DNA of 64,000 bases from Nectonema munidae (Eukaryota; Nematomorpha; Nectonematoida; Nectonematidae), in the NCBI GenBank assembly GCA_030549495.1, contig JAUIRK010001041.1, forward strand, positions 620,001 through 684,000, read 5' to 3'. The translations under genes were made by a program, and so were the position numbers. Every line of letters starts with the position of its first letter. Position 1 is the first letter of the stretch. The notes beneath the pieces are model-generated. The model made no database searches and was not told the origin of the DNA. It saw nothing but the letters and a program-made list of their open reading frames with translations. Below, piece after piece: positions 24,701 to 36,382 of this stretch.

Positions 24701-26015
24701 TCAGCAGAAAAGCACTTTCTTGAATACAACTGACAAGTTTTTCATAGTTTTCAGTTGGTCTGAAAACCATATTTCTTGACAATAATAATCAATAAAAGAA
24801 ACAGGGACTTCTAATTCTTGTCGAAATAAGAACAAAAATAGGTCTGGAGTTCCATCGAGCGTTCTGAATTGCCGGTAAAGACTTCCACTAAATTTTGGGA
24901 AGTTTTCCACTCTTTTTGAAAAATCTAAATCCAGAACATTAAAGGTAGAGAAATCTAAAATCATTTTTCCATCCAATATTTTAAAATTTCTGCAACATAC
25001 AAATTCTTCAAGTAATTATAATTATTTTCTATAAATTCATACTTTAAATAAGGACTCTTAGTTTCTTTGTTGATGTAAAAGTCTAAAACATGTCTTAGTA
25101 CTCTATCTAAAATATGATGCTGGCATCCAATGAATTGGGGTTTAACAGGATTCATTTAGAGCATTTTTCTTGCAATCTAGGAACAACGTCTCTCATACGA
25201 CCAGTATTTACAGCTGCAGTATCACATATTACCATCTTAATTGAAGATGAAGCATTGTTTTCATCAATAATAATTTGTTGATTCCTTTATATATGCTTTC
25301 GGCAGAACCATCTTGATCTTTAAAACCTCCCAAATTGATTTTAAAGTGAGGCTTTTGTAAGCACACCAACCACCTCATATTCTTTTCCATGTTTAAATTT
25401 TCCTTACCATTGTATATTCTTTTACCATCGAAATGAAAACAAACGATTTTGATTTTTTATGTTTGCAATAATTCTTTTACTCTTAGAATTCGTTGTTGTC
25501 CAAATTTCATCATTCCTTTAAATATTCCAGATTGAGTAGGGGTCGGTAAATCTAATTCTTTTTGCGAAACACACATATAAATTTTAGAAGCTTTTCTAGT
25601 TGAAACAGATAAATCTATAACCCGTTTAATTGGTTGGGCAGTAGAGTTATTTTTTTTCTTTCTTTTTCAATGATAAAAACTCTTCATCATTTATATCTGA
25701 GTCAGTTGTTGACTGATCTGAGCTTTAATATTTTGCTGAAATTAACGTTTGATCGTTTGTATAACGTTGTTGTTTGGAAGGATGGATTGAATGAAGAGGT
25801 GCAGGTTTCCTCCGGTCTTCATTTGTTTTTGATAGAACAATTTATCTTCCATGCCCAGCCATAGTCCTTCTTTTTTTGTGATATCAAAAAGAGTGCTCAA
25901 CTGATTTTGAAATTCTTTCTTTGAAATTTTTAAATTTTTTTATACATTTTTATCAATTTATCCACTTTTAGCAATAATCGCTTGCTCACTTAACATAGGA
26001 AGACTCATTTTTTAC
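24701..26015 (-). pseudogene. decayed DNA-transposon transposase
   Basis: Minus-strand blocks lie in a consistent order: a start MSLPMLSEQAIIAKSG near 26010, RVIDLSVSTRKASKIYMCVS near 25620, VCFHFDGKRIYNGKEN near 25440, SIKMVICDTAAVNTGRM near 25230, and then KPQFIGCQHHILDRVLRHVL at about 25145 followed by segments to 24701. The DGK, DT..NTG and GCQHH signatures belong to a transposase family common in invertebrate genomes. I recall it only from unnamed predicted proteins, so the superfamily (possibly hAT-like) is uncertain. The blocks lie in more than one frame and stops separate them, so this copy is dead. Terminal repeats were not found. Confidence 0.65.
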
Positions 26016-26605
26016 CATAACTTCATCAATTCTCCAGATACTATTTTAATCCTTTTTTTCTTAAGCTTTTTTTTCAAATAAAGAAAGAATTACGTTGGGA
26101 TAGGCAAATTTTTCACGCATATTTCAGATTTTTTCTTGATCCTCAAAACTTGATTTAAAATGAGCCATTGAAATAAGAGAAAATTAAAGAAAAAAATTTT
26201 ATATCTTTAATTCTATTCAAATTTTATATTTTTTTTATATTCAATTTTATATTTTAATTTTTTCCTTTAAAAAGAAAAAATTTTATAAAAAAATTTATAA
26301 TAAATAAAAATTTTGATTTACCAAATTTTAAAATAAATTATAAGCAATAAAAGATTAAAATCACGGAAATAGAAAATACCCATAATTTTTATTTGCTTGC
26401 TTGCAGGAAGTTTTTTTTCGACAAAATGTAAAAATAAAGTTAATTTTGCGTTTTTAGTATAAAAGTTCATTTAGTTTTAATACAGGAAATTGAATTTGAA
26501 AAAAAAGTTTTTTGTGATAATCAGAAGTATCATCGAAAAAACTTTCAAAGTATTTATCTTTATTAATATTTTTTTAGATGAAAAAATATATATTTGAAAA
26601 TTAGC

Positions 26606-26742
26606 TTAACCCATTTACGGCCAATGTTCCTATTTTAGAACATAAGTAATTTCATCTTCGTCTGCTTTTTTAAATGATTTTGAAAATAAATCGTCTGCGT
26701 TTTTTTAGATATCCTCTGCTTTGCTTGGCCTTAAATGGGTAT
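26606..26742. mobile_element. TTAA foldback MITE, subfamily A
   Basis: Starts TTAACCCATTTACGGCCAAT and ends CCTTAAATGGGT. It is in the opposite orientation to the 11957 copy, so its palindrome (TGTTCCTATTTTAGAACA) is near the left end. The motifs appear as reverse complements (TCGTCTGC, AATCGTCTGCG, ATATCCTCTGC). Length about 137 bp. Confidence 0.88.
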
Positions 26743-27124
26743 CAAATTAATCCTTCTACAAAATCAATAATGCTTGTTTCTCTATAATAAACGTTATCAG
26801 TTTTCTTTCACAACTTCTACGTTCACTTTTAGTCATATTAAGTATAGAAAGCAATTTAAGATATATTTAAGCTTAGATACTATGTAATCAAAAATTTTTT
26901 TTTAAACAAGATCAAAAAATAAAAAATAATAAAAATAAATAAGTTTTTTTCATTTTTTGTCAAATTTTTTACAGAAAGAATTAAAATATAGAATAACTGG
27001 CATAGTTCAACACTTTCGGAATTTCGTATTTCTTTTTATTTAAAAAAATGTATGTTTAAGATGATTTAGACATGAATATTTGTTACAAAGTCTATAGATA
27101 TCGTGTAATTTTAATAGTTACCTT

Positions 27125-27290
27125 TGTCGGCAGATGGCCTACTGGTAAGAGCATTGGATCTCGATCCAGGTGGTCTGGGTGCTTCGATTCCTGATCACAA
27201 CTATCATTGCAATCTGTCCAGCTATCAAAGGTCATTCTTCCCTCAGATGAATTCATACATCAAATAATAATCAATCATAAAATTTTGGGA
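27125..27290 (+). repeat. tRNA-derived SINE
   Basis: GGCAGATGGCCTACTGGTAA gives an A box (TGGCCTACTGG) and GGGTGCTTCGATTCCTG a degenerate B box, about 35 bases apart as in a tRNA head. It lacks the 3' domain seen in the SINE at 59456, so it may be another subfamily or a truncated copy. Confidence 0.6.
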
Positions 27291-28112
27291 TTTTTGGCAC
27301 ATGTAGCATCTAATCATTTCCTTCCAAAGTTATTCGAAAATATAGCTGTTGAAATCTTCAGAAATAGATAAAAGCAATAATATTGGATGCATCATTTCCT
27401 ATCTGACAAGTAAAGAAAAAATAAAATTAGAATTTTTTAAAATAATAATATTTGGGTATATAAAAAATAGGCTGTATATTGTGTTATAAAGAACATTTCA
27501 AAGATGTTACCTTTGAATGATAAATATTCAAATAAACTTAATGTACAGAAATACAAATAAACAGTGCGTTTATAAATCTTTTTTTCGTTTTGGAAAAAAA
27601 CGAAATCCATTTTTGACACAGCTATTTCACTTTTCTCATCTTCAAATCCTTCACTATAAAAATTGACAGCAGAGTTAAAAAAATATAGGCAACAAAATTG
27701 AAATATTTATTATCCACTTAAATCGAACTAAATCAATCTAGTAGACAAGTCGTCCCAACTTTTTTTTATTAGCAGAATACACATTTTTTGATTTTATATA
27801 TTATCTTGCAATTTTGTGTGTACAAGTACATATATCCTTTGTTAAAATATAAATATTGGGAAAAATGATTTTTTAATATAAAATAGTATTATGCAAAAAA
27901 CCGTAATAAAATATACATAATTGAAAAAAAGTTATTTAAAACAAATCATTAAATTTACTAAGTTCTCTTTCCCACTTCCCAACCGCTTATTTGATGTTTT
28001 TGCTTTTGATCAGTTTATCACATTAGCAGCCAATTATCTCAAAGTCATTCCAAAATATTTGACTGGAAGTTACAAAATCATATGTTTAAAAAAATATTGG
28101 ATGTAAAGTTAA

Positions 28113-28200
28113 ATGTTCCATGTGGGGTGTTTTCATCGAGAAGGCTCAATTGCGCTGTTTGTATCGAACTATGATGAAAGTAGGCTGAGTTATCGAAACG
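28113..28200 (-). repeat. SINE 3' domain
   Basis: Read in reverse it gives CATAGTTCGATACAAACAGC, then GCGCAATTGAGCC and GATGAAAACACCCC. This matches the 3' half of the SINE at 59456-59590 almost base for base. The tRNA-like head is missing. Confidence 0.65.
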
Positions 28201-30590
28201 CAGTATTTACCCAAACTTACTCATGCCCAAGTTTTTATATAAAGGCATATTCAATCAAAAATTTAGTTATTCACAATTTATACACTATATTGTTCAAGCT
28301 TTTCCCTTTTTGTATGATATGCTAAATAAAGTTTAGACAGTATGCACTATTTATTGTGAAATGTAAATATATTCTGAAGGATGTTGGATCGATGAAAACT
28401 TAAAAAATTATTAAATTTAAATCATACCAACTCATTTTTCTTTCGCATGATTTTTTCATTTTCCAAAATTTTATTATTATTATATATGGATGTAGCATAA
28501 TCGAAATTTTGTTGTTTGATTCATAAATTTTGAATTATACATTTACGCCATCCATTATATGTCAAACTATCAATTTTATTGAAAATATATTCATAGAGTC
28601 GTAATGATTCGTTTTGAAAAGTTAAAAGGATTTGAATAAATTTGGCGAATTTTGACCGTTTCAGAAGCTAAATTCATCAATATGATTTTGTAAAACGAAG
28701 CGATTTGCTAAAAATAAAGCACTCTTGAAACGGAATCCCTTGTAAATAAGGTAACTAAATTAAAGGCAAGTATTTTTTTAAATAATCTATGATTTAAAAT
28801 TTAAATCTTCTTTTGAAATTTTTGCATGGAAAGTTAAAAAAAAATTAATTTTTGATAAAAACTATTTTCTTTTAATTAATTTTAGAAGAGAAATAATTCA
28901 TGAAAGGCTTGCTGAGTTTTTCCTTATTTATGAGAACATTTCAAAAACTAGGCCAAATGTATCGAAAAAACATGTTTCCCATATTTTTTTAGTTGTTTTT
29001 TCCTTTAGTAAGGGTGTATTTTTTTAAACCATTTTACACGTTCATATTTCCAACTTTCTTTTTCTCATGGGTCTCAAGATACAAAACTATCATATATCCA
29101 ATTGTTTTCTACTTGACCATTCCATTTTAGTATTTTTCTGCAGAGTACAACTTCTATATTGTAGACATCTAAGCTTTTTCTAATTTCACTATTATTAAGT
29201 TTCTCGAATATAGATAGTTTTTAGCATTTTCTTGGGCTTTCCGTAATGCCCAAGTTTTTTTTAAATTCGGTAATGCATCCAAGATAAGAATAATCTTCCA
29301 TATCTAGACAGATGGTTGGGATAACCATAATAGGGAATTGAACCCAGACCAATTGGATCGAGACCTATGGACTAAATTTCGTTTCCATATAAAAGCAACC
29401 ATCTAAAAATTGTTTCAGTTGGGGAGTGGGAAAGAGAACTTAGTAAATTTAATGATTTGTTTTAAATAACTTTTATATACTGGGGTTAAATCGAAACTTG
29501 ATAAAACCGGAAATTTGTGATAACCGAACTGTTTACATAATACCAATTTAAAACCGAAATCGGTGTATTCTGAATACCAAAATAACCTGAAAAAAATTAC
29601 ATGTTATTTATTCATAAAAAAAACTTGTAAAAACCGAAATATATTTTTCAATACTTTTCTACAGTAGTGAAGATGTAGTTTCGATGATGTGAAAAAATTG
29701 CTGCCAAAAACAAAAATTTAAGAGCCTTCTAAAATATTACAAGAGGGAGAATCAGAGTTAAGCAAGAAGGAAGTCATATTTAAACAAATAAATTTAGACT
29801 ATTTTTATTTAAAAAAAATAATCCTACATTTCCATAAACATTTTTTATACATTTGTAAAAACCAAAATATTGGGAAAAATAGGGCCAAATTGGTTTATCC
29901 AGTTTAAGTTTGACTTAGACAAGTTTGACTGTTATCATTTGATTTCAAAACAGTATCGTCCTCTCCAAACTTTATTGATGCCTTCCTAAAAATGCTGAGA
30001 AGCACACATTTTGAAACGCTTCTCAAATGTATTTGCGAAATGTTGGTTGTTTATTTTAAAAATTGTGAAACCAAAAATTAAAGGCCTACGTTTTTGGCGT
30101 TAGCATTGCTTCGCTTGAATGTCGTATTCCAATATTTTTTGCCATTCACATTTGATTTGTCAATGCCGAATACTTTTTTGAAATTTTTCTACAAAGGTCA
30201 CGCAGAGACAAATATCTGCAAAAAAGTATTAGCGCTGAGAAAGGAGAAGTGGTGATCGTAAAAGTTGTGGATAAAGACCGTCTTTTTGTCTTAAGCAAGT
30301 TTGGTATGACAATTCTTTGCCAGAATGGTATGCGTTATTTGGACTTGAGTAAAAAACGGTTGTTTCACAATCTTTGAATTATTCAGCATGCACTCATATA
30401 AAATCTTCCTTTTCTACAAAGGAAAATGCTTTTAGAAAAAAATAAAAAAATTTCAAACATGAATCTAGGTCAAATAAAATAAAAAAAATCATAAATAGAA
30501 AAATATGGATCTTAATTTTTCATAAAAATAATCTCACCATTCCCATAAACTCTTTTTGAGAAGAACAATTTTGAGAGAATAGCTTTGAAG
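28200..30590. other. non-coding upstream of the receptor gene
   Basis: AT-rich sequence with no coding recognised apart from a SINE piece at 29285-29385 (listed separately). The promoter of the 7TM receptor gene should lie at its right end. No confident core element could be assigned. Confidence 0.5.
29285..29385 (-). repeat. tRNA-type SINE fragment
   Basis: The complement contains GGTCTCGATCCAATTGGTCT followed by GGGTTCAATTCCC, a good B box after an anticodon-arm-like segment. It is related to the head of the SINE at 27125, which shares CTCGATCCA and GGTCTGGGT. Confidence 0.55.
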
Positions 30591-30592
30591 AA

Positions 30593-31525
30593 ATGAATTT
30601 AACGCGATTGCCATTTCAATACCTCACCCCCAAAAACATTTACAGTGTATCGCCTCTTTTCTTCACTTTTTTCCTACTCTTTCTTGCTGTCATTTGTTAC
30701 ATATTTTACTACACCATATTTGAAAAGTTGCAACGAAAGGAATTTAGTTATATCTATTTGAAAATAACTTGCGGATACTGCACCATTCTCGCGTGTCACA
30801 GGCTCATCCTTTTTTTCCTCCAGTTTCATCCCTCTTCGAAAAAAGAGGGATCCTACTTGTACAAATACAAAAGTCAATTCTACATATCTGTGGATGACAC
30901 GCTCAAGTTGTGTGTCAGATCGACCATGGTGACTTTCTTGATTGACAGGTACATTCAACTCGAGTTCAACGCGTACAAGGAGGTGTGGAGTAGTCATAGG
31001 AAGTTCAATCTGTATCCCTTGTTCTTTGTGTGGATCGGTTTCCCCCTCTACCGCTTTGGCTTGTATCATGCAGCTTACAGGTTCTATCCCGTGTTCCTTA
31101 TTATGCGCGTAATAACATTGCTGACTTCACTCGTTCCGACGCTACTATACGTTTTGCTTTGCATTCTCATAACGCGCAGCTACATCAAGTTCATCGATAT
31201 TCACAGAAACACTTCAACCAACACCAGTGAAGTTTTGTTCATCAAAAGGAAGAAGAGCAAGTTCGTGACAATTTTTCTCACACTCGCAGCTTTGAACTTT
31301 GTTTGTTTAGTGCCGCGAGACTTGCTCAACTTTTATCTCACCCTGGTCAAAACATTTAGTGCGGACATCTTCACCGCCACAAAAATAGCATATGTGACGG
31401 AATTGGTTTATCTCACCACTGTCATGCACGTGTACGCAGTTGTCGACAAAAATATTTTGACTGAAATAAGGCTAGATTATATATACATTAAAAAATTGTT
31501 CAAAAAACCCATTTTGCATTCATAA
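30593..31525 (+). CDS. divergent rhodopsin-class 7TM receptor, single exon
   Basis: 310 residues from ATG to TAA, no intron. Seven hydrophobic segments lie near residues 21-44, 52-78, 97-117, 138-155, 166-195, 222-250 and 263-285. TM3 ends in a textbook D-R-Y (118-120), the G-protein coupling motif of class A receptors. TM6 contains FVCLVP (236-241), like the usual F-x-x-C-x-x-P. TM7 has VMHVYAVVDKN where N-P-x-x-Y is expected, so that motif is lost. The N-terminus is short with one possible glycosylation site (N2), and the intracellular loop before TM6 is basic (KRKKSK). Its ligand cannot be inferred; a peptide or amine receptor lineage that has diverged is plausible. The 3' end is compact, with a poly(A) signal 38 bp after the stop. 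The gene stands alone between repeat-rich flanks. Confidence 0.85.
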   Translation: MNLTRLPFQYLTPKNIYSVSPLFFTFFLLFLAVICYIFYYTIFEKLQRKEFSYIYLKITCGYCTILACHRLILFFLQFHPSSKKEGSYLYKYKSQFYISVDDTLKLCVRSTMVTFLIDRYIQLEFNAYKEVWSSHRKFNLYPLFFVWIGFPLYRFGLYHAAYRFYPVFLIMRVITLLTSLVPTLLYVLLCILITRSYIKFIDIHRNTSTNTSEVLFIKRKKSKFVTIFLTLAALNFVCLVPRDLLNFYLTLVKTFSADIFTATKIAYVTELVYLTTVMHVYAVVDKNILTEIRLDYIYIKKLFKKPILHS

Positions 31526-31562
31526 ACAGTATTTGCTTGCATGTATATATTTTCCACTTATA

Positions 31563-31568
31563 AATAAA
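31563..31568 (+). terminator. poly(A) signal AATAAA of the receptor gene
   Basis: A canonical AATAAA 38 bp after the TAA, followed by a T-rich stretch from 31586. This implies a very short 3' UTR. Confidence 0.6.
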
Positions 31569-31569
31569 G

Positions 31570-33215
31570 CTTTGATTTTCTTCTAATTTTTTTTTTCAAA
31601 CTTTCCATTTATTCAAGAAAAAGGGGACACTTTTTTTTTTGAAAAATCTTTTACTTTTATAATAATTTAGTGTTTTTGTGTATTTTTATAATTATACTAA
31701 AAGCACTTCTTTTCGTTGTCTAGATTTCATATCTTTTCAAGTTCAAAATGTCAGTAAGCAAATTCAAATTGGTATTATGAATATTTTTTAACTTTATTAA
31801 ATACACATCAATAAATAAATATTAATCTTTTTAATCAAAGTTGTAAAAAGGCTTGACCGACTAGTATATACATAAATATATCTAGTCTAGAGATTCTTTA
31901 TAATAAACTCATAGTATGTATATTGATATCAAATAAATAATTTATTTTTTTCAAATCTAAACTTCAACTTCATTCCATTTTAAGGCATTAATTTTCTTGA
32001 GGAATTCGAAACGGTTAACAAAATTCTTCAAATGTTACCCTTTTCAAATATTTTTTGGTATGCACGAAAGCATTAACGCTTCTTTTTCTGCTGACATTGA
32101 TGAATATTGCCTTTGAGAAGTTAAGATTCTTTTTAAGGTGGAGCAGGATCTATCACAAGATGAAGTGCGTACCAATGCCACGAGTTATAGCAGCTTTAAG
32201 AAATATTTTATAAATATTCTATTGAAATACTTAATTTAACTAATTAACCCAATAACGAATGCACAAACTAACTGAAATTTGATTTTGTCACTTCTTTAAA
32301 CACAACTCCAAATTACACATAAGAGCACAGTAGCACACATAATAAGAGGCCTTGCGACTAATTCACAACGTAAAAAGAAACAAGTTTATCTTAAAATTTC
32401 TACAATAAATACATACATATACAATATAACACATACTAAACATTATATTTGATGAAGAGAATACCATCAAATACCACGATCCTCAAAATAAGATAGGAAA
32501 TCAAAACAAAAAATGGGAAAATTATTTTTCAATAAAGACAATTCTTATTGAGAAAGAAATGAAAATGTAGAGAAGCGTCTTTCGTTTAGCGTTTCCGTAA
32601 AACCATAACCTGAAGATAGAAGTTTTTTGATTAACTTTTCTGATAAAAATAAAGAATCGCAAAAAAAATATTAAGGCAAATTCCTTTTATCTTTCGAAGT
32701 TTTCAATAGCGTTCAAAATTGTTGTGCCAACTTTTCTTCTACTTTTTTGCAAAAAGATTTACCTAGACAAAAAGGGAAGTGAATAAGATAACCATCATAT
32801 GTGCAGGTACACCAAACTTTGGTTTATTTCTTAGGCACTGTTTGCAAGGATGTTTGGCAAAGTATTCAATTATTATTGATTCGTCATGACTATATACATT
32901 GGATTGGAACAAAGTATTTCATGAATTTTTTATTCAAATGATTGGACAAACTCCGAACCTTAAAAAATTTGTCTTTCAGTATATTGATTTATTATTTGTG
33001 AAGTGAAGAAATTCCATCAATTTCTGGAATCTATTCTTTCTCAAACCGTTATATATCATTTCATTTTTAACATCACTCTTACCTTCTCAATACAAATGCC
33101 TAGAGGGTACAGTAGCATATCAATAAATCAAGAGAATTGTGAGAAACACTTCCAGCTCTTCATTTTCAATTAAAAAAAATCAAATTTGTTTTTAAAATTT
33201 GAGTATCATTGTTTC
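31570..33215. other. non-coding, nothing recognised
   Basis: AT-rich sequence with no open frame of note and no clear repeat signature. The C-terminal part of the piggyBac relic to the right would be expected here on the minus strand but cannot be seen. Confidence 0.45.
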
Positions 33216-33216
33216 C

Positions 33217-33535
33217 TCACAAATAAAACTCAAATTTAACTAAAAAAAGCTCAAACAATTCACGAGAATTCATATTTCTGAATTGATAAAAATCACTCAT
33301 AGGAAAAATGGAAAAACTTTGATTGAAAAGATTATCTCCATTCATCCAATCATCTTCATTTGTATCCAGACTCGATTCATCTATAGCTTTTGTATTTGCT
33401 TCTGCAAGCAATTGTCCACTACTCACATTTCGATGTATCCTCCACTATCTTCATCTGTCAAAACGGAAGCGTTTGGGGGTTCAATAAATATTTCAGGAAA
33501 ACTTGAATCTTTTTCAGCTCGTGTAAAGATCTAGA
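33217..33535 (-). pseudogene. piggyBac-like transposase N-terminal relic
   Basis: The minus strand reads FPEIFIEPPNASVLTDEDSG and then SSGQLLAEANTKAIDESSLD. A P-P-x-x-x-x-L-T-D-E-D-S-G block followed by a G-x-x-L-L-A-E-A block is the acidic N-terminal region of piggyBac-family (PGBD-type) transposases. The two blocks are in different frames, so at least one frameshift separates them. The DDD catalytic core that should follow is not found at lower coordinates. Possibly a scrap of the autonomous element that supplied transposase to the TTAA-flanked foldback elements in this window; that link is inference. Confidence 0.55.
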
Positions 33536-33539
33536 CATT

Positions 33540-35888
33540 TTTCCAACTAAAAATGCGCAATTAGAAAATTTTAATAGAATTTTTAAAACAGTTTTTGTCA
33601 GAAAGCTAAAAAGTGCTGTATTCCAAAAGACATAAGTAATGCTTTTCAAAATTTCTATTATGTTATTTCAGGTAACATGGGTAAAAATATTTGTGAGCAA
33701 AATTTTATAAAGGGTTGGATCAAGGACGCACAACCTTTCAATTATTGAGATGGAAGAAAAAAACTTATTTAAATGGGAGCAAGATTTTTAAAATATATGT
33801 GCTAGAATATTTCAATTAAATTTTTTTACAACATAACAATTTTCAGAGATAAGCATTTTTAGAACTTTTAAAATAAATTGATAAAGAATTCATGCTTTAT
33901 ATTAAATATTTGTAGCACAAACTACAAAGTGATAAATATTGGGGACGAAAAATCTTTTTGCTCCCTCTCCCCCAAATGTACGTCCTTGGGTTCAAGTTAT
34001 AAACTCGTGGATGGCTGGGCGGATCTAAAGGAGGGCAAAGGGGCAATCACCACTATCGTTTTTTGGAATATTACTTAATTGGAGCAGTTATTTATATAGT
34101 CTCTGAATTTTGCGAAAAACATATTGCTTTTTGTGTATCCTCCCATGATCCATCGTGCATCTGAAAAACACAAATCTAAAAGTAGAAACTTGACTAAACT
34201 GCAAGTTTATTATCTAGCAAATAAGCTTGATGAGTACGTAGCACCAAAAAGGTTCGACCATAAACTATATAAGAACAAAGTATGAATAAAAACTTTAATT
34301 ATTTTAACCGCTGAAATAATAATTAAAGTGTAAGAAAAGAAATAATTTGAATAAAAAGAAAAAAAAGATAAGCGATTTGAAGGGAATCCCTGGAAACAAA
34401 ACGGCCTTGGGTACAAACCTCTCTCCTAGTCTTTTCTTTCTTTCACATGCAACCGTATTTTATCAATATCTAATCTTAAATTTGCATTATCAAGTAAAAA
34501 AACAGCGTTCGTTTTGAAAAATATCTAATGAAAAAAATTGTACTCGCATCTATCTACCCAACCTAAAATATAAACGTAGATTGGGCTCTGGCTTAGTGCC
34601 AATTTGACGTTGAAAAGGCATATATGATTCTGAGAATGTATGAGACGAATTACTGCTCGATTTTCGCAAACACTTTTCTATATGCTATGTAACCCTGAGC
34701 GTGCAAGGTCAAAGCACAAAGGATAAATTAATATAGCAATCTACATTATCTGAAAAATATTTTTTAAATGTTGTTCACCAATTTTTTTTATCGAACTCAA
34801 TAAACGGCTTTGCGAAGCCCATATGTCCCACGCAAAACAGTTTGGAAAAATCTCATGTGCACAATAACTTTTAAAAATTAAATTTTATTTCTAAAACAAA
34901 AGTTATAAGCTTTTATACCATTCAAAACTCTTTATGAATTACAATTATAAAAAAAGTTTAAGATGCCATGTACTTGGAAAATGGCAGAATAACCCTACTT
35001 TTAAGGATTTCCAAAGAAAACATGTAAGATATCGAAGGAATTTTTTTATGATAGACCTAAATTGTGGAAGATAGTCATCTTTACAATTCATCTTCACTCA
35101 TAATAAACGCCACATAGATTTTTTATTCTCTGTTTGAGTTAAATTTTACTTATTCAAGTAATATCGAAAGCTTGACATTCCAAGTAGGTTTTTGTATTCA
35201 GATGAGAAGTAATTAATAAGAATCTGATACGACAGATTATAAAGATGAAAAATATAACATTTTCCAATATTTAATACAGGCAACAACGTAATGACTTCTT
35301 TTGAGGGATCCAATTTTGATCAGGCTTTAACATCGCGGTTCTGAGTTTTAATTCGCTATTCAAATGCTCTTCTGTCACGGTGTTCTCAATGAATTCTCCA
35401 TTTGAATCAAGTACGAAAATGAGGATTATATCGAAGAAGAGCAGGAACAGTCTACATATCTACCGACTTTTTCCAATTTACAATGCGATTTTTCTCTTAT
35501 CAAAGAGAGATTTGAAGGTAATATCTTCAAACATTCCAATAAGTTCCATTTATGGTTCCCCTACTAAAACATGGCTTCCCAAAGTGGATGGTTGCGTACG
35601 CAAGACGGTGTTGAGATTCTTAGGCGGCGCTATGAAAAGTTAAAAAACAGGAGGTTTTAAATATTAACTTTTTCCTTGTTTGAAACAAAGAAATATTGGA
35701 TATCAAAAAATTTTAATATCTGTTCCCACTATTTGGAAGTGACTAAAATCTAGAAAATCGATTTAGTACTGTTGATAACATTTAAAGTAATGAAAAAAAG
35801 TGTATAGATCATGTGAATGTGATATCACAATTAATTTCAGTGATATCAAACCGAACATTAAATTTGAAAGACATACACCAAACGTAAG
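33540..35888. other. non-coding, no gene recognised
   Basis: Contains an 87-codon open frame at 35380-35643 with no similarity I can name and nothing else of note. C-rich and G-rich islands at 33960 and 34020 may be worn MITE ends. Confidence 0.4.
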
Positions 35889-36382
35889 GTTCAAATTAGT
35901 GATGGGACGATACCAAAATTAATAACGATTCCGATACGATTCTACTTAATATACCTGTCCCCGATTCTAAAATATTAAAACTTGAAATAACTTTTTAATA
36001 TTATTTTGAACTTCAATTAATTTCTATCACTTTTTGCGAATAAATATCCTCAATATGAAAGCAAAATTATATAAATAATCCACTTTTGAAAATTTTGAGT
36101 ATAAATTTTGAAAATTAAAAAAACTAGTCATAATTTTGAGCAGTGAGAAGCATATTCAGCTTATAATGATAGAATAAAACTTTATTAATATTACATAGAG
36201 ATCTTTTGAATCAATCGTAATTAAATTGGAGCTTTCGTAAATTATAGTGTAAAAACATAAGCATTTCTCCTGTTTTTGCTTCTAAGCGATTTCTTTTAGA
36301 ATAAATTCCTCCAATACTAAAAACTCTTTCACTTTAAACTGAAGAAGGCTAAAGAAGAATGTAATTTTATTCAATGTATTAA

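Noticed and set aside
27130-27200. A functional tRNA gene.
   Set aside because: A- and B-box-like words are present, but the B box is degenerate and acceptor and anticodon stems do not pair well. Related heads elsewhere are attached to SINE tails.
30674-31069. A 131-codon open frame on the minus strand.
   Set aside because: It lies entirely within the 7TM receptor gene and has no recognisable domain; it is a shadow of the plus-strand coding.
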